From NCBI GenBank assembly GCA_900491605.1, contig UESW01004014.1:320266-384265 (forward strand): a DNA stretch of 64,000 nt. Reading direction: 5' to 3'. The DNA is from Calamus simplicifolius (lineage: Eukaryota > Streptophyta > Magnoliopsida > Arecales > Arecaceae). This document shows, in pieces, positions 18,900 through 32,211 of the stretch. Made by a program: the position numbers and the translations under genes. Under the pieces are notes generated by a model that was not told the origin of the DNA, searched no databases, and saw only the letters and a program-made list of their open reading frames with translations. Every line of letters starts with the position of its first letter. The stretch's first letter is position 1.

Positions 18900-20565
18900 C
18901 CCCTGACCCCGGAGATATTCTTGCACTTCGACCACCGCGGCTTCCTCCACGGTCCGTGCAGCCCAGCGGCCATGGTTTGCCAACAATGACTGGAAGGAGG
19001 GATCGACGCCCCTCTCTTCCCTGGGCGGCGGGCCTACAGAGGCTGGTTCCGCCCCTGAGCCTGCCGCCTCCGACTCCTTGGCTGGCGGAGGCACTTCAAC
19101 TGCTGCCTCCGTGGGGGGCAGAGTAGCGGCTGGAGTCGTCGCCATTGCCGCCGGAATTTTATCCATCTCTAAGGCCTTGGGCAAGGGCGACGGCGCCTCC
19201 CCCTCGGGAGAAAGGTCGAGTAGGATAATGGGGGGAACTGAAGCTGGAGATCTTCTCTCCGGTTGACTCCGTTCCACCTCCCCGGTATCGGCCCTTCCTG
19301 CGTCTGTCGGGACAGGTTCGTCGGCCTGAGCTTGGGCTGCCTCGCCTGCATACAAGGATTCCACAGTCCTGGCCCTCTTGGCCTCGGTCTCTCCAGCGTC
19401 GGCCCCTTTAGGGCCGCCCTTCTTCAAAACTTTTGTATGCAGGGACTTCACGACTTTAGCCCCACCGGTGTCGGCCCTCCCCGCGTCGGCCTTCCCGGCA
19501 CCAACCCTCTCCGTGTCGGCCCTTCTTGGAACTTTAACAATGGCCCTCCTTTCGGCAAGGGGCGCGTTCCCTGTGGCCTTCCTCTTCCTGGTGGCCGCCT
19601 GTTTAAGCTCATGAAGTGTCGGCGCCATCCCTGCACAGGCAAAGGATAGTTAAAAAAAAAAAAAAAAAAAAAGAGAAAAGGAGCAGAGGAGAAGAGAGGC
19701 GAGTGATCAAGTGCTCACCCATCGCGGGAATTAAACCGGCGCGATGAAGATTCTCCTCGGCTAAGAGCATATTACACCGAGGGATGTCGGCAGTTAGAAG
19801 CTGCCCAAACGCCATCCGGTCTCGTGGAAGGATGGAGGGATCCCTATTGGCGTCAATGTTGGGTATCCCCCAGCTTCCACGAACCCCACTGATGTCCGCA
19901 AAGAAAAACTTGTCCTTCCACCCTTTAACGGAAGAAGGAAGGCACAATTTCAGAATCCTATTAGACCTAGGAGTGAAGGACCACCAACCCGACTGTTTGC
20001 GAAGGGTATAAAAGCTGCGGAACAAAGAAATACTGGCCTCAATGCCTTGCAAATGGCAGAGTACCAAAAAACCTACAATGGTTCGGATGGAGTTGGGAAC
20101 TAATTGGGAAGGAGTCAAGGAGTACCGGTCTAGAAGATTGAGAATAAAAGGATGGATCGGCAACCAGAGCTCGGCCTTAAAAAAGGCTCCGTACAAAGCA
20201 ACTCTTCCGGAACGGGAAGAGGTTACCCTGTCATTGGGAGTAGGGAAGAACAGATGAAGGTCCGAATGAAAGCTATACTTGGCCCTTAGGTTTACCATGT
20301 CTTTAGTAGACACGGAGGACGCAGTCCCTTCGGGGGACTCCTTGGCAACCCTAGAGGGACCGGCAGCCATTGACTGGCTCCGGACGGAAATCCACCCGCC
20401 GGCTGGACGAGTCCCGGTTAGGGGACGATTGGTTGGTCGCTGCTCCGGTGAAGAATGGTTAGAAGAAGGGGTGGACCATTGGCTGGATAGGGAGTCGGAA
20501 GTCTGAGAAGGATTGTGGGAACCCTCTCAGGAACCAGAGATGGAACAAGAAGATGAGGAAGCCAT
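18900..20565 (-). pseudogene. Orphan Tat antisense-ORF gene (Transposase_28-type, two exons), disrupted
   Basis: The likely start is the ATG at 20,565 (MASSSSCSIS), with an in-frame TGA at 20,527-20,529. The same frame then runs open from 20,526 to 19,719. Exon 1 contains SPEGTAS and then a conserved region (SGRVALYGAFFKAELWLPIHPFI, NSIRTIVGFLVLCHLQG, KDKFFFADISG, LLAEENLHRAGLIPAMG) that I recognise as Pfam Transposase_28, 'putative gypsy type transposon'. An 88-bp intron follows (19,631-19,718), and exon 2 (from 19,630) is Ala/Pro/Glu-rich until the LTR insertion at 18,900. Despite the name it is not a proven transposase. In Tat elements it is the ORF antisense to pol. The host Tat body is not visible here. 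Confidence 0.75.
19631..19718 (-). other. Predicted intron in the antisense-ORF gene
   Basis: On the - strand the donor is ATGG|GTGAGC at 19,718 and the acceptor is TGTGCAG|GG at 19,631, with a long T tract (complement of the A run at 19,651-19,670) before it. Splicing joins ...GLIPAMG to MAPTLHELKQA in frame. Confidence 0.75.
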
Positions 20566-21605
20566 GAGAACTAACCTGAAAAACTCAAACCGAAAAACAG
20601 ACAATTATTATTATTTTTTTCTCTACTCTTTTGAAAGTACATGGAAGCATAACAAAGCAATCCATTAAGTCGCTCCGACTCTGGCTTAGTCTTACTTACA
20701 ATTTACTTGCTTAAAACTGAGCAATTTTTATATCCAAGTTATTTATGAAAACACATGCCAAAATTGGGGTTAAAAAAAAAAAAAGAGAATATATCCTTTT
20801 ATCTCATGTAAAAGATTGAAGTTGAGCCGGTCGCTATACCATGGTTTTCTCTCCAAACGTCCAAACGCCATTTTGGTCACAACGTGGGAGAATTGCTGCC
20901 ACCAAGGTATCAAAAGTCCAATCTTTGAACATCAAGTCATAGCATGTCAAACATTGCCCTCTATGTATCAAAGTCCAAATATGACGGCCTAGCACGTTGA
21001 AAGTAGCAACTAAAGCTGCACTTATTCGACTCGAGATGGCGATGCGGAGATGGTTTTCCGCTCCCGATTTCGTGGTCACGGTGGACCCATCGGAGCACCG
21101 GATTCCAGCGCGTCGCCCCAACGGATGCGAGGACCCATGTGGACGACGTGGGGGCCACGAGACAAATACTACGACTCGTGGCAGGTGGTTAGGTGGACTG
21201 GTCTCCCTTAAATTTTTTTTTCTTTTTTTCTTTTTCCCAGTCAACTCCCGCCAACGTACCTCAAATTAAAGGGGGAGCAGGTATTAAAGATGTCAGTTGT
21301 TTTATTCCCTTCGTCAGGGCCGTCAGATCCTGATCCGATGGCAGGGCCTGGACATCGTCAGTTGTGTTATTTTTTTTTTTTCAAAGCTTCTATCAGACAT
21401 TCGATCGAGGGTCAAAAAACTTTCCAGTTTCCATCCAGACTGTCCAAACGATGCTTCTTAGCTGGCCAGGGGCCAGCTCCCTCTGCAGCTCTCGCTTATT
21501 AAAGCAGGCCACCTGGCAGGTAATGGTGTGGGCCACGAGTTTGCCGTCAACCCTCTCAGAATGATCCACATGATTGATATCTTGATGACGTCAAATTATA
21601 TATAT

Positions 21606-21607
<2 letters not shown>

Positions 21608-21648
<41 letters not shown>
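21608..21648. repeat. (GA)n microsatellite
   Basis: About 20 GA units directly after a short TA run. Confidence 0.95.
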
Positions 21649-21653
<5 letters not shown>

Positions 21654-21914
21654 GGAAGGAGGAGGTGTCAGCCATAATCTAAGGCCAGTATTCCATTAAT
21701 TTTTTCATCATTCAATTTACACCAATTTTAAAATTATTTATTTTTTAAATTTTCTGAACCATATAAATTTTAAAAATAAGAAAAATAATTGAATTTAGAT
21801 TTAATTATTTTTAAATATACTAAAATTTATCTTTTTTTATATATTGCATGTAGCCAGATCTATATAAATTCCAGGATAAAAAGGATGATTGAATGTAAAA
21901 CTTAGCTTCATGCA

Positions 21915-21941
21915 ATATATATATATATATATATATATATA
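21915..21941. repeat. (TA)n microsatellite
   Basis: A run of about 13 TA units. Confidence 0.9.
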
Positions 21942-24559
21942 GAAAGAGAAAAAAAAGGTAAGTTGGCTATATTTGAGTTTAGTTAGGTCTAAATTTGATT
22001 ATTTTTTTAAATTTTATATTTACATAATTTATAAATCTTAAAGATGAAAAAAAAAAAAAAATATGTAAGATGGTTATAAAATTTTAAGAATAGAAAATGT
22101 GATAAGATCTTACTTGTTTACATTTTAATGTACCTAAATTTATCTTTATATATATTGTATGTAGCCAAATGATAAATTTAATAAACTTTTTATATATTTT
22201 TAAATTATTTCAACCTTTTTATCTTTAGGATCTTTGATCACTGTTCATGAAAAAAATGGAAAGAATAATCATACTTGGGCATGTAGCTAAACTCAACTCT
22301 TGTTTTCCTAAGCTATTTTATCTTTTTTGACATATGATTTATATATAATTTATTTTTTATTTTTAAATTTACATAAATCTTAAAATGATTTTATTTATTT
22401 ATTTATTATTTTTAAAATTCGTGATTATTATGGATAAAAAAATAAAATGGACGATCTAATCCGATTATAGACGCGAGTGTAGCGCAAGCGGCGCCACGCT
22501 TCGCTTCCTACGCGCTCTTGGAGGCGCCATGAGTTGTTTCTCATGCGGACGCTCGGCAACCGCAGGAATTGTACAAATTTTCAAGCCAGAATCGGAACGC
22601 TCCGCCCGTCCCAAGGCGTCTGACGTCTCGTCGTTTTCTGTTGAAAATAAAAAACAAAAGAAAAGAAGAATACGGACATGTACCAAAGTCAAAATAAAAG
22701 CCAAGTTTAGATTAATTTAAAAAAAAATGAAGCAAGTAAGACCCACTCCAATTACCGAGAAATTCCGAGGCCTCACGAATTCCGACGTCGATGTCCTGCT
22801 CGGCGGACGCATCCTCACCGTCCCCAATCCTATCATTCGCTTCCTTTCACCGCCGGTGAAATAACCGGAGCTACGTGATTAGAATTAATTAATTTCTGCT
22901 GGGCTTCGCGGATAAAGCGAGATTGTCGCATGACGTGGCCGTGAGGTCTGGCTGAAATTAATTAGCCATAAATCCTTCTTGAGAGGATCTCACTTTAATT
23001 GCCATCTAATTGGGCAGATCAATTCATTGGCTTCTGGAACTTCCATCTCGGTGACATCATGAAAGACTTTTGATAAAGAATGGTGGGCGGTAAAAAAAGC
23101 GGCACTCGAGTTTGAGGAGTCATCAGAGCTCCTCAGCTTTCTCCATCCAACACCCCAAAACTTTGGGTTTTATTGACAGGTCCACCGGTGGACCATTCAA
23201 TATAGGGTGGCGGATTTCACGTGCTTCTCGCCTGAGGCTTTCGATCAAACTCTTCCATTTATTTGGGCGCTATGTGTCACCGTTTTGCGGTTTGACCAAT
23301 TACATCCGAATTGATGGTGGCCTTGACTCAAGAAAAGACATCTTAGAGGGGAAGATAATGTCGTCGGCGAAGGTAGATAGTGCCATCTCTTTTCTATATT
23401 TGAAATGTCAATATTAATATATATGCCAGGTACTTTGACTAGAACTCTTATGTTCTCTGCTTTAGGGTGGGAATGGATCGAATAAACTTCGGTTGCATTC
23501 TTATTCTTATTTAAATTATATTAAATTTAAATATTTATTTTTAAATTTAATTAAATTTAAATATTTAATAAAAAATTAATTTGATTTGATTATAAATTTA
23601 GATATCTAATCAAAAAATTATATTTTTATCATTTATTTTTAATTTTACTTTAGTAATCATGTTAAAATAATTTTAATATTTTTATTCAAATCAAATACAT
23701 TGAAAGAAAAGTGATCGGATGATGTGCAAACATATAAAGTGAGAATTTCAGAAAGTCTAGGTATAAAAGAGAGACTCAGATTGTGTATCCATATATGTAA
23801 TCGTATATAAAAAATATAGATATGTTTGATATTCGATTTGTATTCGTATTCATTTAGAACAAATATGAAAATAAATTTTAATATCCATTTAGTATATGTA
23901 TTCATTTTTATATTTATTAAAAAATATAAATATAAATATAAATATACTATTATCTGGTCCATTTTCAACCCTATCATCCCAATTGTCACCTTATTATTAC
24001 TGTAGCAAATTATTTGCCACGGCATCTTGGTTGATTCCAACAAAATAAAATATCACATAATTTATGGATGCACAACCTGAGCTTTTCAAAAGTTTCAATG
24101 TTTGTGTGGTTGACAATGCTTCCAATTCTAATATAATATATTTTATTTTTAATTCTGCCAAAAATGGAAACTATTGACGCATTTGATGTTAGCATATCTT
24201 CAATGACTTTTTTTTAAGGAAAAAAAAGGGTAAAACAACAATGCAATTAAACAACAGAATATTTTTTCACGTTAAGTGCAACAGTGATTAGCAATAAATA
24301 GTCTTCACATAGATACCTTGGAGTTGGTAAATTAGTACATAAAATGGCTATTAAATGAGCTTATTGTACCGTAAGTTGGAAACTTATGATCACCCAATCT
24401 AAGAGAAAAAAGTATAAATTATACAGTCAGTACTACCAAAGTTGGCGATTGGGTCCCTGGAGGCCCAACCATCGATCAATTATTGTTCATTTAGCAACTG
24501 AGTCCATGAACAAATGAATAAGAAATGACAGGACGAGAAAGGTCCATCTATGAGAAATA

Positions 24560-24722
24560 GAAACATATGAGGGCTTGAAGAATAAAAAGGGGCAAGCCAA
24601 GCCAAGGTCTCTCCGCGGGACACCAGAACTCGCTTCTCTTTAGAAGGCCAGGGGGACGCTCGACCCTCCCTCGCCCGTCGCGCGTGCCGAAAGAAAGCGC
24701 TCCCCTCCGCCCCTCCGCTGCC
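24560..24722 (+). promoter_or_regulatory. Putative core promoter and 5' UTR of the SCAI gene
   Basis: An A-rich GAATAAAAAG near 24,580 is the only TATA-like element at a plausible distance. A GGCCCAAC box (site II-like) lies near 24,471. GC content rises sharply from about 24,600 into the first exon. The transcription start cannot be fixed from sequence alone. Confidence 0.35.
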
Positions 24723-25247
24723 ATGGCCGCCGCCGCCTCCCTCCGCACATTCCGGTCGTTGGTGGAGAAGGCGGACCGTAAGTTCGCCCGCGTCCGTGAC
24801 CTCCCACCCTACGGCCGCGGGCCGCAGCTCCTCCATTATTACCGCAAGGTCTTCAAGGCCTACACCCGCCTCTGGCAGTTCCAGCAGGAGAACCGCCGGG
24901 AGCTTGTCGGCGCCGGCCTCCGCCGGTGGGAAATCGGCGAGATTGCCTCCCGGATCGGCCAGCTCTACTACACACAGTACCTGAGGACCAGCGAGGTCTG
25001 GTACCTCCTCGAGGCCTACGTATTCTACGAGGCGATTCTGAGCCGAGGGTACTTCGAGGCCGGTAAGGGGTCGTCGGCCTCGTCTTCGTCGTCGGCGGCG
25101 AGGCCTGATCTGGGACTGAGGTACAAGGAGCTCAGGTTCCTCGCGAGGTTCTTGATCGTGGCCATGCTGCTCAACCGGATGGATGCGGTGAAGCACCTTG
25201 CCGAAAGGTTTAGGGCTATGGTGGAGGAGTCGAAGGCCGCTTACCCG
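24723..25247 (+). CDS. SCAI: SCAI exon 1
   Basis: Codes for 175 residues from MAAAASLRTFRSLVEKAD to SKAAYP. The donor is CCG|GTATGC, phase 0. It is very GC-rich, with a Ser/Ala run (SSASSSSSAA) that looks like a loop insertion. Confidence 0.93.
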
Positions 25248-26165
25248 GTATGCCCAAATTGGCTCGTTTTATCTTAATTTGCTTTCCAAATCTGCGATCC
25301 AAAAAGGCTTTGTTGTTGTGTTGTTGCTGCTGCATTCCAAATCTGCTTAAGTTTGTACGACGTATTGGGTTTATTTTCTTTTTAATTGTCTGTATACTTG
25401 ATTTCCTTCAGAAGAGACCTCCTTTTTTATTCAGTAAAAAAAAAAAAGATACAATTTTTTTGACATGATAGACTGAATGCTACGATTACTACCTGGGATA
25501 ACGATTTGATACTTATATAGTTACAGATAAAGAGGCCGAGAATCTAGTTAAATGTGGGGGGAAAAAATCTGACCAAAGTTCTAAGTTCTATTTCTGGTGC
25601 AAAGAAACTAGCAGGATATTAGACCTGTTGGATGGTGATGGCATGTTGTTGGGAGGACCGAATTGGTCATCTAACCATTCGTAGGCATTATTTTAATTTA
25701 CTTCCTTTTTCTCAAATTCCAGTCTTCCACAGAAATTATTATTTTTCTTTTTTTTTTTTTTGAAAAAATTGATCTTATGGTCGGTGATTGCTCAACATCG
25801 AAGTTTTTTGCTTGATGAAACTGCTACACTCCTGCCTTCAAGGATGATAGCAACCTATTAACAGAACAGAACGTTGCTTTTCCAACTCCAGATTTATGTT
25901 TTGTATTAGTTATTTCTGGAAAGAGAGTCCTGTTCTTGGTCTTGGAGGTTCTCTGCCCAGATGTAGCGGCTTAAGCGCATAGTCCATTCCATTGGCGCTT
26001 ATGTTCTAAAACTTGTATGCGGGTGGATGTGGATGATTTCTAAACTTGTATGCGGGTGGATGTGGATGATTGTTGACCACTCTTCCTTTCGGTTGTCTGA
26101 CTCCCAATGAGCAACCACTCACGTGCTTGCTCGCTTCTATCAGTTATCCTAACAATACATATGGT

Positions 26166-26213
<48 letters not shown>

Positions 26214-29200
26214 AGGGAGAGAGAGAGAACACATATGACGATGGAGTTCTCCATACTTTGTCTTATATGGTGATTCGCACTCTGCCTCTGCTCACAGTTA
26301 TTGTTTCAGAACGCTGTAGGCAGAAGATGGGTAGGCCATGGGACTGCCTTGCATGTACTGAGAGGTCAAAACAGACCAGAAGCAAAAAGATTTAAAATAA
26401 TAACAAATATAAGGAGTAAGTTAAGGATTAGTTACCATCTAAAAGATGAAACATGACATATTAACGAAGATGTGGCAAGTTAACGGGAATTACCGCCTTG
26501 GTAGCTTTTAGTACAAATGGTTAGATTTTTTCATCCTCTAGACTCAAACATGAACCAAAACATTGAGCTGACCTTATCTAAGAAGCTAGCTAGGCAGCTA
26601 CCTGAGCTGTTTTTGGAGAATTGATCAAACTCCATAGCTAGAATCTTGTCATCCAACTGTTGCCTTCAAGGATTGCATCTTTGAATCATCACATTACCTA
26701 ACATCTGTGCGTGCTGTTGACATACACTTGACTAGAGGTAAATTTGTTGGCGAGCATGCATATTGATAGTATAGTGCTGCAAAGGTGCTTCTTGATTGAT
26801 ACAGCCCTTTAGTGTTCGAGCTAAAAGTAACCTTGTGATGAGCTGAAATAAATTCCATATTTGGATATGTCTGATTGTTTATCTCTTTTCCACAGTCAAA
26901 GCAGCGGTAATGAATGCAAAAGTAGAGGAAAAGAATATAAGAAGGGAATAGAGGAGAAGAAAATATATCGAGAGAAAAGAGGCAAATAGAGGGTAAAGTC
27001 TTTATAGAGGAGTCCCTAAATTCTAAATCCATAAATTCTACATAGATTGCTGCTGCCCATGGACCCTTATCTACATGGAAAGGGTTTAAGTCACATCTGA
27101 TGACTTCAACCCATAAAAGAATGGTGATTGATGGGTTAGGTATCTAATTCAACCCCCCTCTCCTAGTATATCTTGCCATTATTACCTTTGTAAAGTGCGC
27201 AACCAACAAAACATAGAGGAATCACTGGATTACATACATGCCCCTCCCATCTTTGTTAAAATATGGGTTGTGGTTACTAGTGACTGAAACAACCCTAGAA
27301 CAAATAAGAACTACCAACTTAATATAATAGACCTAGGACTCTAATGTACTTTTTTTTGTTTGAAATAGGACTTCTAACTAATTGACACTCTATTTTTTGC
27401 ACCAAATCTATTCATGTCACCAAAAATGATAACTAAGTGTTAAAAAAAAAAAAAAGTAAATACATGGTTTCATATGACCCCACATGGAAGGCCATTAAAA
27501 TCTTTCTAGATCACAATACTAATGAGTTTACAACATTCTAATCCAACTAAGGGTGTAATCGAGCTGAGTCGAGTCGATCATAGTTGTTAAAACCGGACCG
27601 GACCAGCCGGTTGAACCGGGACCCGGAGGCCAAGCCGATATGATTCTAACATAAAACCGGATATGTAAGAGATCCGGAATAACCCGGTCAACCCGTCCGG
27701 TTCACTCGTAAATCGGTCAACCCGGCCTGAATCGGGTTACGGGTTTATCAATGCCATTTCAAATTTTCTGGCCTTTAGCGTTTCAAATTTCTAAGAGTTT
27801 ATAACAACTTTTCTTTATTAGGATGCTCGCAAGTTTTATAGAGAAAGAAAAGGAGATCATGCAAAGAAGAGCATTGATGAGAGGAGAATAAAAAAAATAA
27901 AAAAAGGGTGAAAATATGAAAATTTTATGGGAATCAAGATGGGAAAGTAGAGACATAAAGAGAAAATGATGAAAAATAAAGAAAACTCGGATAGAAATTT
28001 TTTTAAATTTTTTTTTTAGAAAAAGTTAAATCAGGCTAAATGGGTACGCAGATTGAAAGTAAGCAAATTTTAGAGATTAAATAAGATACCAAATTTTTTT
28101 TCTGAAAAAAGAAGATTATAAAAATTAGTATTTATATATTCATTTTATTAAAAAATATTTTTATTAATATAAAATATTTTTTATATTAAAATAATTGATT
28201 GATGGTTTAACCGGTGACCCGATGGTTGAACCAGTGACCCAAGCCCTTGGCCGGGTCAATGTCTGGGCCGGGTCTGATAACTATGGTCGACACAGTGCCA
28301 AGCTCGAGCTTGATTTGACTCTAAAATTTGAAGCTCGAAACTCGACTTGAGCTCGATCGAGTTTTTTATTTAGAGCTCGAACTCGAGCTCGATGAAATAC
28401 TCGATATATTTGAGCTCGACTCGATTCGATTCGAATTTTTATGTAAAAATTTAAAAAATAAATTTTAAATTAAAATAAATATGTTATCAACTAAAAATTC
28501 AAATGAGTTTTATATAGTTAGGAAAATATTGTAAATATGTATAATTATAAGGGTAAAATAGTAAAATTAAGTAAGTTCGATTAAGCTCGTGAACTTTTCG
28601 AATCGAGAATATAAATACTCGAACTCGACTCAATAATATACTCTAGTAGCTCGAGCTCGAGCTTGACTCGATAAGTAACAAGTCAGTTTTGAGTTTTTTT
28701 CGAGTCGATTTCGAGCTACTCGCGAGCTGTCTCGACTCAGTTACACCTCTAAATCCAACCTATTCCCACATTAGGACCTTTAGATTATAACCCTCCTGAT
28801 ACAACTCAACTCAACTCATCTAAGCCTTTTTCCAATTACATGAGGTCGGCTACATGAATCTGTTTCCTCCACTCTGCTCTATTTAGGACTAAGTCGACAT
28901 TCAAATTATTATAACCCTCCTGATAACATGACTTAAAAATCAACTAGAAAAACAGTCCGAAGACTTAGTGCTATAGTTTCAACAAAGCAAAAATAATCAA
29001 CCTAATCCCCAAAGGCTTAAATAAAAGACTCCTAAGACCTAATAAATATAGCAAAGCAACTGGAAATGAAACTTGGAAACTATATAATTAAAATAAACCT
29101 AATTTCTTCTAAACTACATCAAATTCCCTTTACCTCTTCTCTTGGCACCAGCAATATCCATAGAATCGATATTCCAGCAAACGCACCTACTTTGCTTGAA

Positions 29201-32166
29201 TGCATCCATGGTTGCGAATGTTGAAGTTGAACTTCGATGGCATTGTGCATGAAGGAGTGACAGGTGCCAGTATTGTTATTCGAGATCATGTTGGCAAAGT
29301 CCTAGCTGCTGCTCCATTTCCTGGTCAGCTCGAACCGGGAACAGAAGCTTGGATCAGGCTCATCTTTCTTACTGAGGAGCTGAGTCCAGAATCTGTGGAT
29401 CGAGGGTGACCGTAGTTATACTCTGTCTCATCACCCATATATTGCTGATATTAAGGTGATCTGCAGTGAACTTGATTGCTTCCACAGCACCCATGTCTGT
29501 TGTGATGCAAACCACATTGCCCGCATTGCTATTCATATGGTTGGGGTGGCCTGCTTCATGAGATCTACCATCTAACTTTGGATTTCTCTTCTGAAAGTGT
29601 GCTTAGGCACACACTGATTCATGGGGCTGTATTTTTGAATGAGTGTAGTTGAAGAACTTGCCCCTTTTCCTACAAGATAGAAAAATGTTATTGCATGATG
29701 AACATGATGGTTTGAGTATTTGGGACAATTATCTGTGAGAATCACATATACCTTGCCTTGTCGTGGTTTGTGAAAAAGTGAAACTAGATATTGAATGAAA
29801 TCATCATTTGATATGCTGAATCAGAGAATTGTAAGGTCCATGTCTCTTTCATCTTCCAATTTAGCTTATTTTCCCCAAGAAGATACTCATTCGTGACTCT
29901 TGAAATCATAAATTTTATGCTAAGATTCCCGCAGCATAAAATACATAAGTATCTCTAATGTATTCCTCCATAAGTTTATGTTACTCACTTCTCAGGTTGG
30001 CCTGATTTAAAATCTTGACGTATGATCATATGTCGAACATCCTTAAACTCATTTTTAATATTTTGGTTTTTATTAGCATCGGTGAGGTGTGGACTTGGTT
30101 GTTTACTGTCTCATCCTAGACTCTCAAATAGAATAATACACAAGTTATCTATGTTAGAGAGATTTAATATTTTTCTACTTTTTAACCACATTTTTCCTAC
30201 TGGACCTCTTTGTTCGTGTGAGATTGGATTGAAAGAAAGTTTGTTAATATCTTTCTTTTGCTTTCTCTTTCTCTCCCTCTCACCTCTCTCCCTCCTTCAC
30301 TTAGATGTTGAATGTAATAAGTTTTTAAGTCTAAGCTACTAGTGCTCAAAACTGGTTGTGTACGATTTGTGAAGCTGGAGAAGAGAGAGAAGAAAGAAGG
30401 GGGAGAATGATAGGAAAAATGGTCTTGTCTTGTGTATGGATAACTTCAATGATTAACCTCTCGTTTCTAAGCTTTTCTTTTGTTTAGGATCAGTGTGTCT
30501 CTTGGATGATTGCTTTTTTGCACTAGAAAATTTGCCGAAAATAGGAGCATACAAAAGGATTTGTGAAGAATGGTCCCCTTCTCCCCTTCCCCATTTGTGA
30601 CCTTGACTTATGTTTAAGGCAGCCTTTATACCATTTATTTCATATTAAAATTGACAAGGCCCTTGCTTGTCAATAAAGGCATTTTGATCAAATTGTGCTT
30701 TTCTCTTTCTGCGGATTGCTTATTTGCTTCTTGATCTCATTTTCACCTCTTAACAAAAAAGCTTAGCAAAGATTGTGAAGACCCAAGATGCGTGCTAAAA
30801 GTAAAGATGATCTACACTTTTTAAGGTACAAAACTTTCAAAATATGACTGGGAAGAGTAAACAAGATGTTTATTTTTTATCAGTCATCAAATGTTTAATT
30901 TTAATGATTGAGGGCATGAAGTTGAAAAGACTGATGTTCAGTGAATTATGTTCATATGGATTTGAATAGGGAAGGATTTAATCATGCTCATGTATATTAT
31001 GAGCAGGGAAGAATCTACCACATGGGAATATGGATTTAAAGGTTCCAAGATATTTAGAGCTCATGAAACATACATAAATACATGCATGCATACATACACA
31101 TATGGTCTATACATACGGTCTACAAGAGATGGAACCTCAAAATCCTGGGACATTGTCTAACATTGATTGATCTATATTCTGATGTCTGATGTCAATAATA
31201 AATGTAGTTATCACAGGACAACCTTGGGCCAGTTCTCTCCGCTGCATGAATCATTTTTCTTTTGTAACACAATCTTCATGTGATGGTCCTACTCCATAAA
31301 TAAGCCCTTCAAATAAGACTATCAATCTCCATGCTGGAGCTCTACCGCATGAGAAAATTTCATTAATGTATTACTTTTCCTAATTTCTAATAAGTTGCTT
31401 GACAAGCTTTCTTGAACATGGAAAAGACAAAATATGGGAGAAAAGGTGAAGTTCTACAATTGAGTCCAAACTAACTTATTATTCAATATGTCCAATTAAG
31501 TCTAAAATCTAGGTGATTCCACTCATTTCAGAGTAACGATTGAGTTGATGGAATCCCCAGCACTGCTCACTTCAAGAGAGGCCGTATCTATCTCAATTGC
31601 ATATATGAGGTTTAGAGAGGCCATATTTATAACAATTGCATACGATGAAGTTTATCTCTTCTACCCTTTTTCATCAAGGGACAGTAGTTACACATTAATA
31701 ACCTACCCATTACATTTCAATTGGTGGAAGGCGAACATAAAAGTGTTGATGCAAATGGCCCCAGATAGACGTCATGCCTAGCAATCTTTTGGAGGTTAGC
31801 TTCTTGACAAATTTAATACCCTCTGTCCATGATAGAATCCTGTTTATTTAAATGTTGATATCCTCCCTGAGTTGTAGCTCAGACTACCAATTACATCCTT
31901 ATTTTGTTATTCCGAAACTTCTAATCATGATTTGATCCTTGGAGTTCTGCACAAATGGTCCACTAAAGAAGGTATTATGTTTCTGTCTTAAGTGAGTATG
32001 AAATGAGCTTTGTTAAAAAGATTCACTAGACAAGGTCCTCTTAATTATAAAATTTTTCTTTTCTTTTGTGTATTGGTTATGATAAGTTCACAGTGTCTCA
32101 TCATTATCCTTTTTGGTGGTAAATCTTCATCAATGTTAGCATAAAGATAAGTTATCAGAGTTTTGA

Positions 32167-32211
<45 letters not shown>

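Larger units (their letters stand above)
20566..24480. other. Spacer with microsatellites, no gene recognised
   Basis: The stretch has a moderately GC-rich part (20,830-21,580), long AT-rich parts (21,680-22,440 and 23,500-24,200) and a GC-richer patch (22,460-22,640). Short ORFs occur (for example 20,834-21,244 on - and 23,112-23,417 on +), but none has a recognisable domain, start context or partner exon. Decayed repeats are likely. Confidence 0.5.

Noticed and set aside
20834..21244. 136-codon - strand ORF
   Set aside because: No recognisable domain, low-complexity basic start, and it lies in repeat-like spacer.
23112..23417. 101-codon + strand ORF upstream of SCAI
   Set aside because: No domain and no splice link to SCAI; probably chance.
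24684..24722. Upstream in-frame extension of SCAI exon 1
   Set aside because: The codon at 24,684 is GTG. The first ATG in frame is at 24,723 with good context.
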